A DNA stretch of 64,000 nt from Candidatus Ruthenibacterium merdavium (GTDB lineage: Bacteria; Bacillota; Clostridia; Oscillospirales; Ruminococcaceae): NCBI GenBank assembly GCA_019119935.1, contig DWWA01000029.1, positions 1 through 64,000 of the forward strand. The letters run 5' to 3'. A program made the translations under genes and the position numbers. Under the pieces are notes generated by a model, which was given only the letters and a program-made list of their open reading frames with translations, was not told where the DNA came from and ran no database searches. Positions 9,009-17,802 of the stretch are shown here, piece by piece. The stretch's first letter is position 1; the number at the start of each line of letters is the position of its first letter.

Positions 9009-9902
9009 TTAGAATTCCAGCGGCTCGCGCTTTGTAACGCGGTTTACAACAGCCGCCAGTGCAAACGAGAAGCTGAATACCACAACACCGACTGCCATGC
9101 CGTAGCCGTAGGTAGAGTTGGTGTAAGCTTGCTTGTACATATAGCTGAGGAACACCTCGGAAGCTCCGTCCGGGCCGCCGCCTGTCATCGCTTTGACGAA
9201 CAAGAAGCTCATGTTGATATTGGAAATAATGAAGAATGTCAGGGTTGTGCGGATATTCGTCCAAATCAAAGGCAATGTAATCGAGAAAAACTGTGTGGTA
9301 CGAGAAGCGCCTTCCAAGTTAGCGCTTTCATACAAGCTTTCCGGAATGGCAGACATAGAAGCCATGTACATTACCATATAGTAACCGATGGCCTGCCATA
9401 CCATTGCACCGGCCAAGCTGTAAACAATGATCTTTTGGTCGCCCAGCCATGCCATGGGACTGTCTGTTCCAATGCCGAAAATGCTGAGAATGTTGTTCAA
9501 AAGGCCGCGGTTTACGTCGTAGATCGCGCTGAAAATTGCGCTGATAACAACGACGGAAAGAATGTTGGGAACATAGAAAATAACGCGGAAAATATTCTGT
9601 CCTTTCAGCTTTTCACGCGTGAGAATGGACGCGAAAAGCAGTGCAAATACAATTGTAATTGCCGTGACAACTACAATCAGCAAAACGCTGTTGCGGCATG
9701 CGCGATAAAAATTTTCGTCTTTAAAAAGAGTTACAAAGTTATCAAGCCCTACAAAAGTTTGGTTTGGGGAGTAACCGCCCCATTTAAACAGGGACATGCG
9801 GAACACGTTAAACGTAGGAACCACAAGAAAAATAAATGCCAAAATGGTTGCCGGAGCCACGCAGGCCACGATAAACCGGCTACGAGCCTTGTTCTTTTGC
9901 AT
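9009..9902 (-). CDS. carbohydrate ABC transporter permease (MalF type)
   Basis: A 297-aa permease of a CUT1 sugar importer with about six membrane spans, beginning with RFIVACVAPATILAFIFLVV. The EAA-type loop reads ESLYESANLEGASRTTQFFSITLPL. The start at 9902 follows GGAGATG; an in-frame ATG at 9947 lacks a ribosome site and lies inside the upstream hairpin. It is separated from the binding-protein gene by 200 nt containing a terminator-like hairpin, which suggests that permeases are made in lower amount than the binding protein. Confidence 0.92.
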   Translation of the reverse strand: MQKNKARSRFIVACVAPATILAFIFLVVPTFNVFRMSLFKWGGYSPNQTFVGLDNFVTLFKDENFYRACRNSVLLIVVVTAITIVFALLFASILTREKLKGQNIFRVIFYVPNILSVVVISAIFSAIYDVNRGLLNNILSIFGIGTDSPMAWLGDQKIIVYSLAGAMVWQAIGYYMVMYMASMSAIPESLYESANLEGASRTTQFFSITLPLIWTNIRTTLTFFIISNINMSFLFVKAMTGGGPDGASEVFLSYMYKQAYTNSTYGYGMAVGVVVFSFSFALAAVVNRVTKREPLEF

Positions 9903-9924
9903 TGTATCATCTCCACTTCGATTT

Positions 9925-9964
9925 AAAAAGCGGTGAGCAAAAAGCATCGCCTTTTACTCACCGC
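9925..9964 (-). terminator. terminator-like hairpin between binding protein and permeases
   Basis: GCGGTGAG (9930-9937) pairs with CTCACCGC (9957-9964), followed on the minus strand by TTTTT (9925-9929). It lies inside the operon, after the binding-protein gene and before the first permease. A leaky terminator that lowers downstream expression is the simplest reading. The remaining 9965-10102 stretch holds no gene. Confidence 0.65.
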
Positions 9965-10102
9965 CCTGGTTTACCTTATCTCCTACGCGGCAGACACCAG
10001 ACGGTGCCATCCTTGTTTGAATCGGTTCGCCTTTGTCGTGACGGATGCTTTGTCAAAATGATGTTTCGTCAAAGCACCCAAATAAAACTGTTTTTATTTT
10101 GC

Positions 10103-11482
10103 TTACATTGCTTCGCGCAGTGCTGCACAAGAAGCCTGAACCGCTGCTTTCCAATCGTCCACGGTCTTAGTGCCGTTTACAACGCTGTCCATGGTGAAGC
10201 ATACATCGTCCTTAATGTTGACGCCTTCCACAGGAGCGGTCGTTGCGAAGGTGCCGATGGCAGCTTTTGCACCGTTATCATACACGCTGTAATAAACTTT
10301 GTTATCGTCACTGAGCTTATCGGTCATGCCGGTGATGGGCTGAACAGCGCCGGAGGCAGCAAAGATTTCAGCTGCTTCATCGCTGTACAGATAAGTCAGG
10401 AACACTTTTGCCAGCTCTTTGTTCTCTGCGCCGGCCGGAATCCAGCTCTGCTCAAAGAAGGTGTAGCTGTAACGGTCACCGCCCTCTTCGATTGCGGGCA
10501 GGGCCATGAAGCCCCACTCAAAGCCGTCTGCACGGGGAGCATCAGCCATTTCGCCGATTACCCAGTTGCCGTTCGGCATGAACAGTGCCTCGTTGTCGAG
10601 AATCATCTGCTGGTTTTTCATAAAGTTATCGTTGTTGGCATAACCGGTGGTAGCCTCGTTGGTGTTCTCAGCCAGTTTGCCGAGAATCTCAAACATTTTA
10701 TCCATTTCAGGGCTGCTCCAAACGGCCTCATCATACTGCAAAGCCTTGTTGAAGAAGTCCTGTCCGCCAACTTCTGCCATCAAAGCATAGGTGAAAGCGT
10801 CGAGGTAGCCTGCCACAGGATAGGTGAACAGGGGAATATCCGTCTTATCTGCCAAAGCAAAGAACTCATCCCAAGTTGTGGGCAGCTCCAGCTCGCCGCC
10901 GCCCTCAGTGAAGTTTGCCTTGTTGTAGAACAAGCCGCAGGGGCCATAGAACATCGGCATCATGAAAACACGGTCATCGCCGTAGGGGTTCGTGGTCAGG
11001 TTGCCGGTGAAGCCGGGGATGATTTTCTCACCCACGGTGACATCCTCGCCCAAAACATTCATGCTCAGAACGTCGGTTACTTCTTCAATGGCATTCTCTT
11101 TGAGCATGGTTTCCGGCAAAGCCTTTTCACGGCCCGCTGCCAAGTGAACCACGTCATAGAAGTTACCGGCCTTCATCTGCGGGTCAATGACATCTTCCAG
11201 GTTTTTATCGGTAGTCAGCTCAACGGTTGCACCCGTTTTCGCCTCAAATCCATCGACAATTTGCTGCCACATTTCTGCGCCGTAAGCGGTTTCGATTGCC
11301 GCCACTTTCAACGTTTGGCCGGCATAATCACCGGTACCGGTTGCCGCCGCGGAAGTAGATGTCGCCGTACTTGCGGAACCTGCGGTCGAAGCCGCTGCGG
11401 AAGACGATGCCGCACCGCCGCAGGCCGTAAGCATTGACAAGCTCATGCCCAAGGCCAATACACTGCTGATTGCCTTTTTCAT
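10103..11482 (-). CDS. extracellular solute-binding lipoprotein of the disaccharide importer
   Basis: A 459-aa family 1 solute-binding protein anchored as a lipoprotein: the signal peptide MKKAISSVLALGMSLSMLTAC ends in a lipobox (LTAC, Cys21), followed by a Ser/Ala/Thr-rich linker (about 22-52). The mature part is a typical sugar-binding fold (GDYAGQTLKVAAIETAYGAE onward, then YSYTFFEQSWIPAGAENKELA). It captures sugar outside the cell for the two permeases downstream. Specificity for galacto-/lacto-N-biose is inferred from the operon. First gene of the minus-strand operon, with its own promoter at 11576-11603. Confidence 0.92.
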   Translation of the reverse strand: MKKAISSVLALGMSLSMLTACGGAASSSAAASTAGSASTATSTSAAATGTGDYAGQTLKVAAIETAYGAEMWQQIVDGFEAKTGATVELTTDKNLEDVIDPQMKAGNFYDVVHLAAGREKALPETMLKENAIEEVTDVLSMNVLGEDVTVGEKIIPGFTGNLTTNPYGDDRVFMMPMFYGPCGLFYNKANFTEGGGELELPTTWDEFFALADKTDIPLFTYPVAGYLDAFTYALMAEVGGQDFFNKALQYDEAVWSSPEMDKMFEILGKLAENTNEATTGYANNDNFMKNQQMILDNEALFMPNGNWVIGEMADAPRADGFEWGFMALPAIEEGGDRYSYTFFEQSWIPAGAENKELAKVFLTYLYSDEAAEIFAASGAVQPITGMTDKLSDDNKVYYSVYDNGAKAAIGTFATTAPVEGVNIKDDVCFTMDSVVNGTKTVDDWKAAVQASCAALREAM

Positions 11483-11575
11483 AAAACAAACCTCCTATAA
11501 ATCATAAGATAACCGATGCAGACCAGCCAACCTCTAACACTCCACGCGTGGTTTCTGTGTCTGCCCTATGCTTTC

Positions 11576-11603
11576 AGTATAGCCTTTTTTAGATTTTATG
11601 CAA
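11576..11603 (-). promoter_or_regulatory. promoter of the importer/lnpA operon
   Basis: Minus strand -35 TTGCAT (11598-11603) and -10 TATACT (11576-11581), 16 nt apart, about 95 nt before the binding-protein start. A perfect 10-bp palindrome CCACGCGTGG (11542-11551) lies just downstream in the leader and could be a regulator site. Confidence 0.6.
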
Positions 11604-12237
11604 GAGATTTCTTGCTATTAAGTTTAATAATATTGCTTTATTGGTTATTTTCTTCAAAAACATCGGCTTTTCCATGCTTTTTATGTGTATTAACACAAAA
11701 CAAAATTTTTTTCTTGCACATTTTAACCTTTATAGCTTTTTTTCGCAAAAAAATATTCAAATATTTTATACAATTATTTATTTATTCAAAGAATACTTGT
11801 TTATTTGCTTCCTTTCTGTCTTCTTTTTTCGGCATAAACTTAATAGATATTGATCGCATTGTTTTCGTTTTATAGCTATTTCATCCTTTTAGAGCAATAT
11901 TATTAAATATTAATTTCCGTTTTTTTCCTTACCGTATCTTCCAAACCGCTGGTTTTTTGTCTCTATTCTACAAAAAACTGCTTCTCGTTTCGTACAAGCT
12001 GGAAAAAAGCAGGCTTCTCAGCGAAAAAAAACGAAACATCTTTTGATTTAAGCTTTTTTGTTCTTGTATTCCTTAATTATTACACTTATAATGAAAACAG
12101 AAGTCAAAGTATAAAAATCTTGTTGATTCCTCTGGACAAAATAAAAATAACACCGGTTTTTTGCATGTACTTTTCAAAAAAATGCTTTGCGAAGCGGAAA
12201 TATCCGACATCATGCATAACCGAGGAGGAGGCTTTTT
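11604..12237. other. AT-rich divergent control region
   Basis: Gene-free region between the importer operon and the first AraC gene. It is strongly AT-rich, with long A and T runs. A frame open on the plus strand at 11516-11875 is phenylalanine-rich low-complexity sequence without a ribosome site and is not considered a gene. Regulator binding sites for the AraC proteins are expected here, but no clear repeat pair could be singled out. Confidence 0.5.
12064..12092 (+). promoter_or_regulatory. promoter of the AraC regulator pair
   Basis: -35 TTGTAT (12064-12069) and -10 TATAAT (12087-12092) are spaced 17 nt, giving a leader of about 140 nt to the first AraC start. Confidence 0.6.
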
Positions 12238-13116
12238 ATGAGCAGCAGCAGATATGACATTGGCGACAGGCCCTCCGGACGCAGCCGCGCCGGCAATAAT
12301 CTCAGCGGCGCAAGGCTTTTATATGTTACTGAAGCACATTTTAATACCGACTGGCACAGCACGCTGCACAGCCATCCTTGTACAGAACTGTTCTATTGCA
12401 TCCGGGGCATCGGCGAATTCCGCATGAAAGAACAGGTTATTCCCGTCGGAAGCGACGATATGATTATCGTTAATCCGAATATCGAACATACAGAATCCAG
12501 CATTACCAGCAATCCGCTGGAATACATTGTTTTGGGAATCGACGGGCTTGATTTCAGCTTCGGCACGCAAAATAAAGACTACGCTATTCTTAACTATCGT
12601 GAAGATCGCAGTGAAATCACGTTTTTTCTGCGCACGCTTTTAAGAGAAGCCGGAGAAAACCCGCGCGGCTGGGAAGATGTGTGCCAGCATCTGTTGGAAG
12701 TTTTGTTAACGCTGATTTTGCGTCACACACACTTCACGATGCAGCTGGAGCCCACACGGCGCACAAACAAGGAATGTGCCGCGGCACGCCGTTATATCGA
12801 TGAACATTTTGCCGAGTCCATCACGCTGGACCTATTAGCGGATATTGCCCACGTCAATAAGTATTACTTAGTTCATGCGTTTAATAAGGAATACGGCGTT
12901 TCCCCGATTAACTATCTGATTGAACGCCGAATCCGCGAAAGCAAATATCTTTTAGAAAACACCGATTATTCCCTTTCGCAGATTTCACACTTGCTGGGCT
13001 TTTCTTCGCCCAGTTACTTTTCACAGAGCTTCCGGCGCTTAACATCGCAAAGCCCTATGGAATATCGAAAGCAATGCCGCTTAGCGCGTGAACACGCGCA
13101 GAAGTCGGAAAAATAA
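12238..13116 (+). CDS. AraC-family transcription regulator (first of two)
   Basis: A 292-aa regulator with an N-terminal cupin-type sensing domain (about 25-105; HSHPCTELFYCIRGIGEFRMK) and two C-terminal AraC helix-turn-helix motifs (about 185-285; LDLLADIAHVNKYYLVHAFNKEYG and LSQISHLLGFSSPSYFSQSFRR). The start at 12238 follows GAGGAGGAGG. It is transcribed away from the lacto-N-biose importer operon, so control of that operon in response to a sugar is likely, though inferred. Confidence 0.9.
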   Translation: MSSSRYDIGDRPSGRSRAGNNLSGARLLYVTEAHFNTDWHSTLHSHPCTELFYCIRGIGEFRMKEQVIPVGSDDMIIVNPNIEHTESSITSNPLEYIVLGIDGLDFSFGTQNKDYAILNYREDRSEITFFLRTLLREAGENPRGWEDVCQHLLEVLLTLILRHTHFTMQLEPTRRTNKECAAARRYIDEHFAESITLDLLADIAHVNKYYLVHAFNKEYGVSPINYLIERRIRESKYLLENTDYSLSQISHLLGFSSPSYFSQSFRRLTSQSPMEYRKQCRLAREHAQKSEK

Positions 13117-13176
13117 ACTGCCGCATCCTGTTGCCAAGTGAAATGGGCAGTTGTTTCAATTAAAGGAGGTTGCCCC

Positions 13177-14085
13177 TTGGGTTATGAAACCATACGGCTG
13201 GAAAAGCCGTTTGTTGTGGATGAAATTATTTCTATTCACTACTTTGAATACACGAGCACTTACTCTTTTGAAGGGGAAAGTCACAACTTTTGGGAGTTTT
13301 TATATGTTGACAAAGGCGAGGTGTCCGTTTGTGCAGGCGAGTGTCAGCATATTCTCCAAAAAGGGCAAATCATCTTTCACAAACCCGGTGAGTTTCACAG
13401 CCTTTGTTCCTGCGGCGGAACTGCGCCGAATCTGGTTGTCGTGGGCTTTGTCTGCAACAGCCAGCACATGCGCTTTTTTGAAGAACGCATTGAGTCGCTC
13501 GGCGACAGCGGGCGTGCGCTTTTAGCTTCTATCGTAACAGAAGCCTCTGCCGCATTTTCCTCCAATTTGGGCGACCCGCAGATGCTTCGGCTTGACCGGC
13601 GCGAAAGCGCTCCTTTTGGCGCAGAGCAGCTGATTGCCTGCGCGCTGGAGCAGCTTTTGGTACGCCTTGTGCGCCGCGCAGGTTCGCTGCAGACAGAGCG
13701 CTCGGGAACGATGATGCGCGAGCACAACCAGCAGGACTTTATTGCATCCATGACGCGCTATCTGCAAGATAACTTATCCCGCAAGCTGACGCTTGCGGAT
13801 ATTTGCCGTGATAACCTTGTGGGGCGCAGCTATCTGCAGAAAATTTTCCGTGAGCGCACCGGCGGCGGCGCAATGGAATATTTCGGCAACCTTAAAATTG
13901 AAGCGGCAAAAGAAAAAATTCGAGAGGGTTGTTATAATTTCACGGAAATTGCCTCTATGCTGGGCTATTCCTCTATTCATTATTTTTCGCGCCATTTCAA
14001 AAAAACAACGGGAATGACGCCGTCTGAATACGCATCTTCCGTTAAAGGGCTTTCCGGCAAAGCGCCTGAGAGTGAACATCTTTGA
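13177..14085 (+). CDS. AraC-family transcription regulator (second), TTG start
   Basis: A 302-aa regulator: N-terminal cupin-like domain (SHNFWEFLYVDKGEVSVCAGE and HKPGEFHSL) and C-terminal double helix-turn-helix (LADICRDNLVGRSYLQKIFRE, FTEIASMLGYSSIHYFSRHFKK). The start is taken as the TTG at 13177 because a perfect AAAGGAGG lies 7 nt upstream; the in-frame ATG at 13138 has no ribosome site and is only 21 nt from the preceding stop. It follows the first AraC gene and precedes galE. The two AraC proteins are not close copies and may sense different sugars. Confidence 0.88.
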   Translation: MGYETIRLEKPFVVDEIISIHYFEYTSTYSFEGESHNFWEFLYVDKGEVSVCAGECQHILQKGQIIFHKPGEFHSLCSCGGTAPNLVVVGFVCNSQHMRFFEERIESLGDSGRALLASIVTEASAAFSSNLGDPQMLRLDRRESAPFGAEQLIACALEQLLVRLVRRAGSLQTERSGTMMREHNQQDFIASMTRYLQDNLSRKLTLADICRDNLVGRSYLQKIFRERTGGGAMEYFGNLKIEAAKEKIREGCYNFTEIASMLGYSSIHYFSRHFKKTTGMTPSEYASSVKGLSGKAPESEHL

Positions 14086-14150
14086 ACATCCTGCGGACGA
14101 TTAGACACCTAAGCGCTAATTGTGCAAATATTATGCCAAAAAATCTATTT

Positions 14151-14219
14151 TATAATCGCGCATAAGCTTTTAAAATAAACAGTAGAGAGAGCATGACGTA
14201 CAACACGCGTTCATGCTGT
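14151..14219 (+). promoter_or_regulatory. galE operon promoter -10 and leader hairpin
   Basis: A perfect TATAAT lies at 14151-14156, with no convincing -35. A hairpin in the leader pairs AGCATGA near 14192 with TCATGCT near 14213. The galE ribosome site AAAGGAG follows. The hairpin is not followed by a T-run, so attenuation is not indicated. Confidence 0.45.
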
Positions 14220-14257
14220 TATAGACGAAACTACAACGCAAAGGAGCATGATGCACT

Positions 14258-15277
14258 ATGTCTATTTTAGTAAGCGGCGGCGCCGGATACATCGGAAGCC
14301 ACACCTGCATTGAACTGATGAAAGCAGGCTACGAAATCCTTGTAGCAGACAATCTTTACAACTCCTGTGAAGAAGCTCTGCATCGCGTAGAGCAAATTTC
14401 CGGAAAACCCGTTCCGTTTGTGAACATCGACCTTTGCGATAAACCCGCAGTTGACAAGCTGTTTGCCGACCATCCCGAAATTGATGCAGTCATTCACTTC
14501 GCAGCGTATAAAGCTGTCGGTGAAAGCGTTGCAAAGCCGCTGGAATATTACAGCAACAACCTGATCAGCGCGCTGAACGTGCTCGGCGCTATGAAGAAAT
14601 ACGGCGTGAAAAACTTCGTGTTCTCGTCTTCCGCTACGGTTTACGGCGACCCCGCCAGCGTGCCCATCCGTGAGGATTTCCCCGTGGGCGCTACCACGAA
14701 CCCCTACGGCGCAACCAAAGTCATGAACGAGAACATGCTGAAAGATATCTGCAAGGCAGACCCCACCATGAACGTGGCTCTGCTGCGTTACTTTAACCCC
14801 ATCGGCGCCCATGAGAGCGGCCTGATCGGCGAAGACCCCAACGGCATTCCCAACAATCTGGTGCCGTACATTGCAAAAGTGGCTGTCGGCAAGCTGAAAG
14901 AAGTTCATGTGTTCGGCAACGACTATCCCACCCCGGACGGTACCGGCGTGCGCGATTATATCCATGTAGTGGATTTGGCGCGCGGCCACGTTGCGGCTCT
15001 CAAAAAACTGGCCACCAACTGCGGCCTGTTCATTTGCAACCTCGGCACCGGCCACGGTTACAGCGTTTTGGATGTCATCAAGGCATATTCCAAAGCCTGC
15101 GGCAAAGAGCTTCCCTATGTGATTGACCCGCGCCGCCCCGGCGATATCGCCGAGTGCTACGCCGACCCGACGAAAGCCCGCGAGGAGCTTGGCTGGGAAG
15201 CTGAGTACGGCATCGACGAAATGTGCGCTTCCAGTTACAAATGGCAGAGCATGAACCCCAACGGATATAAGGGATAA
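14258..15277 (+). CDS. galE: UDP-glucose 4-epimerase
   Basis: Cytoplasmic Leloir enzyme of 339 aa interconverting UDP-Gal and UDP-Glc (in many homologues also UDP-GalNAc and UDP-GlcNAc). The NAD-binding GGAGYIGSH motif is at residues 7-15, the catalytic serine region reads FSSSATVYG and the catalytic Tyr-Lys pair sits in NPYGATK. Full length for the family. Ribosome site AAAGGAG. First gene of the galE-nucleotidyltransferase-nahK operon; it handles the sugars released by LnpA. Confidence 0.97.
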   Translation: MSILVSGGAGYIGSHTCIELMKAGYEILVADNLYNSCEEALHRVEQISGKPVPFVNIDLCDKPAVDKLFADHPEIDAVIHFAAYKAVGESVAKPLEYYSNNLISALNVLGAMKKYGVKNFVFSSSATVYGDPASVPIREDFPVGATTNPYGATKVMNENMLKDICKADPTMNVALLRYFNPIGAHESGLIGEDPNGIPNNLVPYIAKVAVGKLKEVHVFGNDYPTPDGTGVRDYIHVVDLARGHVAALKKLATNCGLFICNLGTGHGYSVLDVIKAYSKACGKELPYVIDPRRPGDIAECYADPTKAREELGWEAEYGIDEMCASSYKWQSMNPNGYKG

Positions 15278-15354
15278 GTTTATTTTCAAACAAAACATAT
15301 AGCGGCAGTGCAGTTCGTTTGCGCTGCCGCGTGTAATATACGGAGGTTATTATC

Positions 15355-16278
15355 ATGAAAAAACCGATTCTTGTTGTTATGGCCGCCGGCATGGGCAGCC
15401 GCTACGGCGGGTTAAAACAAATTGACCCGGTGGGCAATCACGGTCAAATTATTATTGACTATTCTATTTTTGACGCACGCCGTGCCGGTTTTGAAACCGT
15501 CGTGTTCATCATTAAGCACGAAATTGAAGATGCGTTCAAAGAGGCCATCGGCAACCGTCTTTCAAAAATCATGGATGTGCGCTATGCATATCAAAACCTG
15601 GAAGATTTACCCGCAGGCTACACTGTTCCCGAAGGCCGCACGAAACCCTGGGGCACCAGCCACGCCATTCTGGCCGCACGCGATGTGATTGACGCGCCGT
15701 TTGCCGTTATCAACGCCGACGACTACTACGGCCCCGAGGCGTTCCGCGAAATTTATAACTATCTGTCCACGCATGAGGACGGCGAGAAATACAGCTACGC
15801 AATGGTGGGCTATCTGCTCAAGAACACCGTCACCGAAAACGGCAGCGTTGCCCGCGGCGTGTGCGTAGAGCACAGCGACGGCACACTGGCAAGCGTTACC
15901 GAGCGCACCAAAATTGAAACGTATGAGGGCGGAATCCACTTCACCGAGGACGACGGCGCAACGTGGACGGATGTTTCCCCGGACAGCATCGTTTCCATGA
16001 ACCTGTGGGGCTTCACCGAAAGCTTTGTAAAAGAAACACAGGCACGTTTTTCGAAGTTCCTTGACGAAGCATTGGTAAAAAATCCGCTCAAGGGTGAGTA
16101 TTTCCTGCCCAGCGTCGTCAGCCAGCTGATTGAGGAAGGCAAAGCCGATGTTCGCGTGCTGCGCAGCACCGACAAGTGGTACGGCGTTACTTATAAAGAA
16201 GATAAGCCCGTTGTGGTGAAGGCCATCGCGGAAAAAACAGCAGCCGGACTCTATCCGGAGAATTTGTGGGAGGCGTAA
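15355..16278 (+). CDS. sugar-1-phosphate nucleotidyltransferase
   Basis: A 307-aa protein of the NTP-transferase fold. The nucleotide-binding signature AAGMGSRYGGLKQ is at about residues 10-22, and the metal-binding NADDYYG block lies near residue 120. It likely joins NTP (probably UTP) to a hexose- or HexNAc-1-phosphate; lying between galE and nahK, a HexNAc-1-P substrate made by NahK is a reasonable inference. It is not the GalT-type transferase found as lnpC in bifidobacteria, so the operon uses a different solution for this step. Ribosome site GGAGG at about 15341-15345; the next gene starts 4 nt after its stop. Confidence 0.82.
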   Translation: MKKPILVVMAAGMGSRYGGLKQIDPVGNHGQIIIDYSIFDARRAGFETVVFIIKHEIEDAFKEAIGNRLSKIMDVRYAYQNLEDLPAGYTVPEGRTKPWGTSHAILAARDVIDAPFAVINADDYYGPEAFREIYNYLSTHEDGEKYSYAMVGYLLKNTVTENGSVARGVCVEHSDGTLASVTERTKIETYEGGIHFTEDDGATWTDVSPDSIVSMNLWGFTESFVKETQARFSKFLDEALVKNPLKGEYFLPSVVSQLIEEGKADVRVLRSTDKWYGVTYKEDKPVVVKAIAEKTAAGLYPENLWEA

Positions 16279-16282
16279 GCAA

Positions 16283-17395
16283 ATGGCACTTTGCAAAGCG
16301 GAAGAAACTCTGCCGCAAGCCTTAACCGGCTTTGATTTCGGCGGCGAAATTGTAGGCGCAGTGCGCTACGGAAAAGGACACATCAACGATACGTTCTGTG
16401 TTTATACGCAGAATGAGCAAGGCGACTGTGTGCGTTACATTCTTCAGCGCATCAACACGAACACCTTCACCGATCCGGACGGCCTGATGGAGAACATTGT
16501 GGGCGTGACCGATTACCTGCGCAGCATCATTGAGAAAAACGGCGGCGATGCCGCACGCGAAACCATGACGGTTCTGCGCACCAAAGAGGGCAAAAACTTC
16601 TACCGTGACAGCGAGGGCGGCTGCTGGCGCGTGTATCCCTTCATTGAGGGAACGGTGTGCCTGCAAAGCGTAGAAAAGCCCGAGCAGTTCTATGAGAGCG
16701 CAAAGGCATTTGGCCATTTCCAGCGCTTGCTCTCCGGCTATGACGCTTCTACCCTGCACGAAACCATTGCCAAGTTCCACGATACCCGCAATCGTTTTGC
16801 CAACTTCAAAAAGGCGTTGGACGCAGATGCATGCGGCCGTGCGAAAGATGTGCAGGCGGAAATCGACTTCGTGCTGGCGCGTGAAAAGGACTGCGCCGTG
16901 CTGATGGATTTGCTGGAGGCCGGCAAGCTTCCCCTGCGCGTTACTCACAACGACACGAAGCTGAACAATATCTTGATGGATAAAGCCACCGGCACCGGCA
17001 TTTGTGTCATTGACCTCGACACCGTTATGCCCGGTCTTGCGCTGAACGACTACGGCGATTCCATCCGCTTTGGTGCAAACCACAGCGCAGAGGACGAGAA
17101 AGACCTCTCTAAGGTCAACTTTGACATTGAGCTGTATGAAATCTACACCAAAGGCTTTATGGAAGCCGCCGGTGACGCACTGACCCCCGCAGAGAAAGAA
17201 TATCTGCCTTGGGGCGCAAAGCTGATGACACTCGAGTGCGGCATCCGCTTCCTCACCGACTATCTCGAGGGCGACCACTATTTCCGTGTGCACCGCGAAG
17301 GCCAGAACCTCGACCGCTGCCGCACCCAGTTCAAGCTGGTCAGCGACATGGAAAATTGCTGGGATGAGATGAAAGCCATCGCCGCAAAATATTAA
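16283..17395 (+). CDS. nahK: N-acetylhexosamine 1-kinase
   Basis: A 370-aa aminoglycoside-phosphotransferase-fold kinase that phosphorylates GlcNAc and GalNAc at C1, feeding the amino sugar released by LnpA into nucleotide-sugar metabolism. The catalytic loop VTHNDTKLNNIL and the metal-binding DLDTVMPG are at about residues 218-255; YGDSIRFGANHSAED after them is typical of NahK. Starts 4 nt after the nucleotidyltransferase stop; the ribosome site (GGGAGG) lies in that gene's end. Last gene of the operon, with a terminator at 17441-17470. Confidence 0.93.
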   Translation: MALCKAEETLPQALTGFDFGGEIVGAVRYGKGHINDTFCVYTQNEQGDCVRYILQRINTNTFTDPDGLMENIVGVTDYLRSIIEKNGGDAARETMTVLRTKEGKNFYRDSEGGCWRVYPFIEGTVCLQSVEKPEQFYESAKAFGHFQRLLSGYDASTLHETIAKFHDTRNRFANFKKALDADACGRAKDVQAEIDFVLAREKDCAVLMDLLEAGKLPLRVTHNDTKLNNILMDKATGTGICVIDLDTVMPGLALNDYGDSIRFGANHSAEDEKDLSKVNFDIELYEIYTKGFMEAAGDALTPAEKEYLPWGAKLMTLECGIRFLTDYLEGDHYFRVHREGQNLDRCRTQFKLVSDMENCWDEMKAIAAKY

Positions 17396-17440
17396 AAAAA
17401 TCGCCCGCAGCGCTCATCGGCGTATGCGGCAGAAAAAAAA

Positions 17441-17470
17441 CGTGGATGTCAAACGACGTCCACGGTTTTT
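17441..17470 (+). terminator. terminator of the galE-nahK operon
   Basis: CGTGGATGTC (17441-17450) pairs with GACGTCCACG (17455-17464) with one G-T pair, followed by GTTTTT. It isolates the CRISPR locus from the glycan operon. Confidence 0.8.
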
Positions 17471-17530
17471 GTTGTATATGCACAAATTTTCATTATTTTT
17501 CTTGCAGGCGTTTTTATCGTACAACTGATT

Positions 17531-17539
17531 TGGTATAAT
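17531..17539 (+). promoter_or_regulatory. candidate cas9 promoter (extended -10)
   Basis: TGGTATAAT is a perfect extended -10 at 17531-17539; the -35 region is poor. It is the only good plus-strand promoter between the nahK terminator and cas9 and lies beyond the end of the tracrRNA. If used, the cas9 leader would be about 275 nt and fully antisense to the tracrRNA. Confidence 0.45.
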
Positions 17540-17574
17540 AAAACAGGAAATATTTTCCTTTAGAAAAAGCGGCA

Positions 17575-17767
17575 AAAGAAAAAGCCGCGCATAAGCGCGG
17601 CATCAAGGCAACAAAAAAGTGGGTTCGGCAAAAGCCGGGTTACCACCATACCCTTCGGCACATCGGCCTTATCTCAGAACTCTGATGGATATTGATAAAC
17701 TGACACAGTTTTCAAAAAAGTTTCTCTGATGGATATAGATAAACCGACACATCATAATCTGAGCTCT
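17575..17767 (-). ncRNA. tracrRNA with two tandem anti-repeats
   Basis: Minus-strand RNA that pairs with the CRISPR repeat to load Cas9. Anti-repeat A (17680-17706) matches the repeat complement over about 27 nt with two differences; after a U-rich internal bulge, pairing resumes with the repeat's 5' GUUUUGG, giving the usual lower stem. The body then carries AUAAGGC...GAUGUGCCG, a sequence typical of II-C tracrRNAs. A second, more diverged anti-repeat B lies upstream in the same RNA (17720-17750). The 3' end is a perfect terminator stem GCCGCGC/GCGCGGC (17584-17601) followed on the minus strand by TTTTTCTTTT. The 5' end is estimated from the promoter at 17774-17802. Confidence 0.88.
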
Positions 17768-17773
17768 AGGGGT

Positions 17774-17802
17774 ATTATAGCGTATTTCTTTGGAAAGGTC
17801 AA
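17774..17802 (-). promoter_or_regulatory. tracrRNA promoter
   Basis: Minus strand -35 TTGACC (17797-17802) and perfect -10 TATAAT (17774-17779), 17 nt apart, predicting a start near 17767. The -35 ends only 19 nt before the cas9 start codon, so tracr transcription starts inside the cas9 leader and runs away from cas9. Confidence 0.8.

Noticed and set aside
11516..11875. 119-codon plus-strand frame rich in Phe, Leu and Ser
   Set aside because: It lies in AT-rich intergenic DNA, has no ribosome site and covers the minus-strand promoter of the importer operon; its hydrophobicity is a base-composition effect.
17680..17750. Two CRISPR-repeat-like copies upstream of cas9 as a second mini-array
   Set aside because: Their spacing is 44 nt, not 65-66, they are degenerate, and they sit in a minus-strand transcription unit with promoter, tracr body and terminator, so they are anti-repeats.
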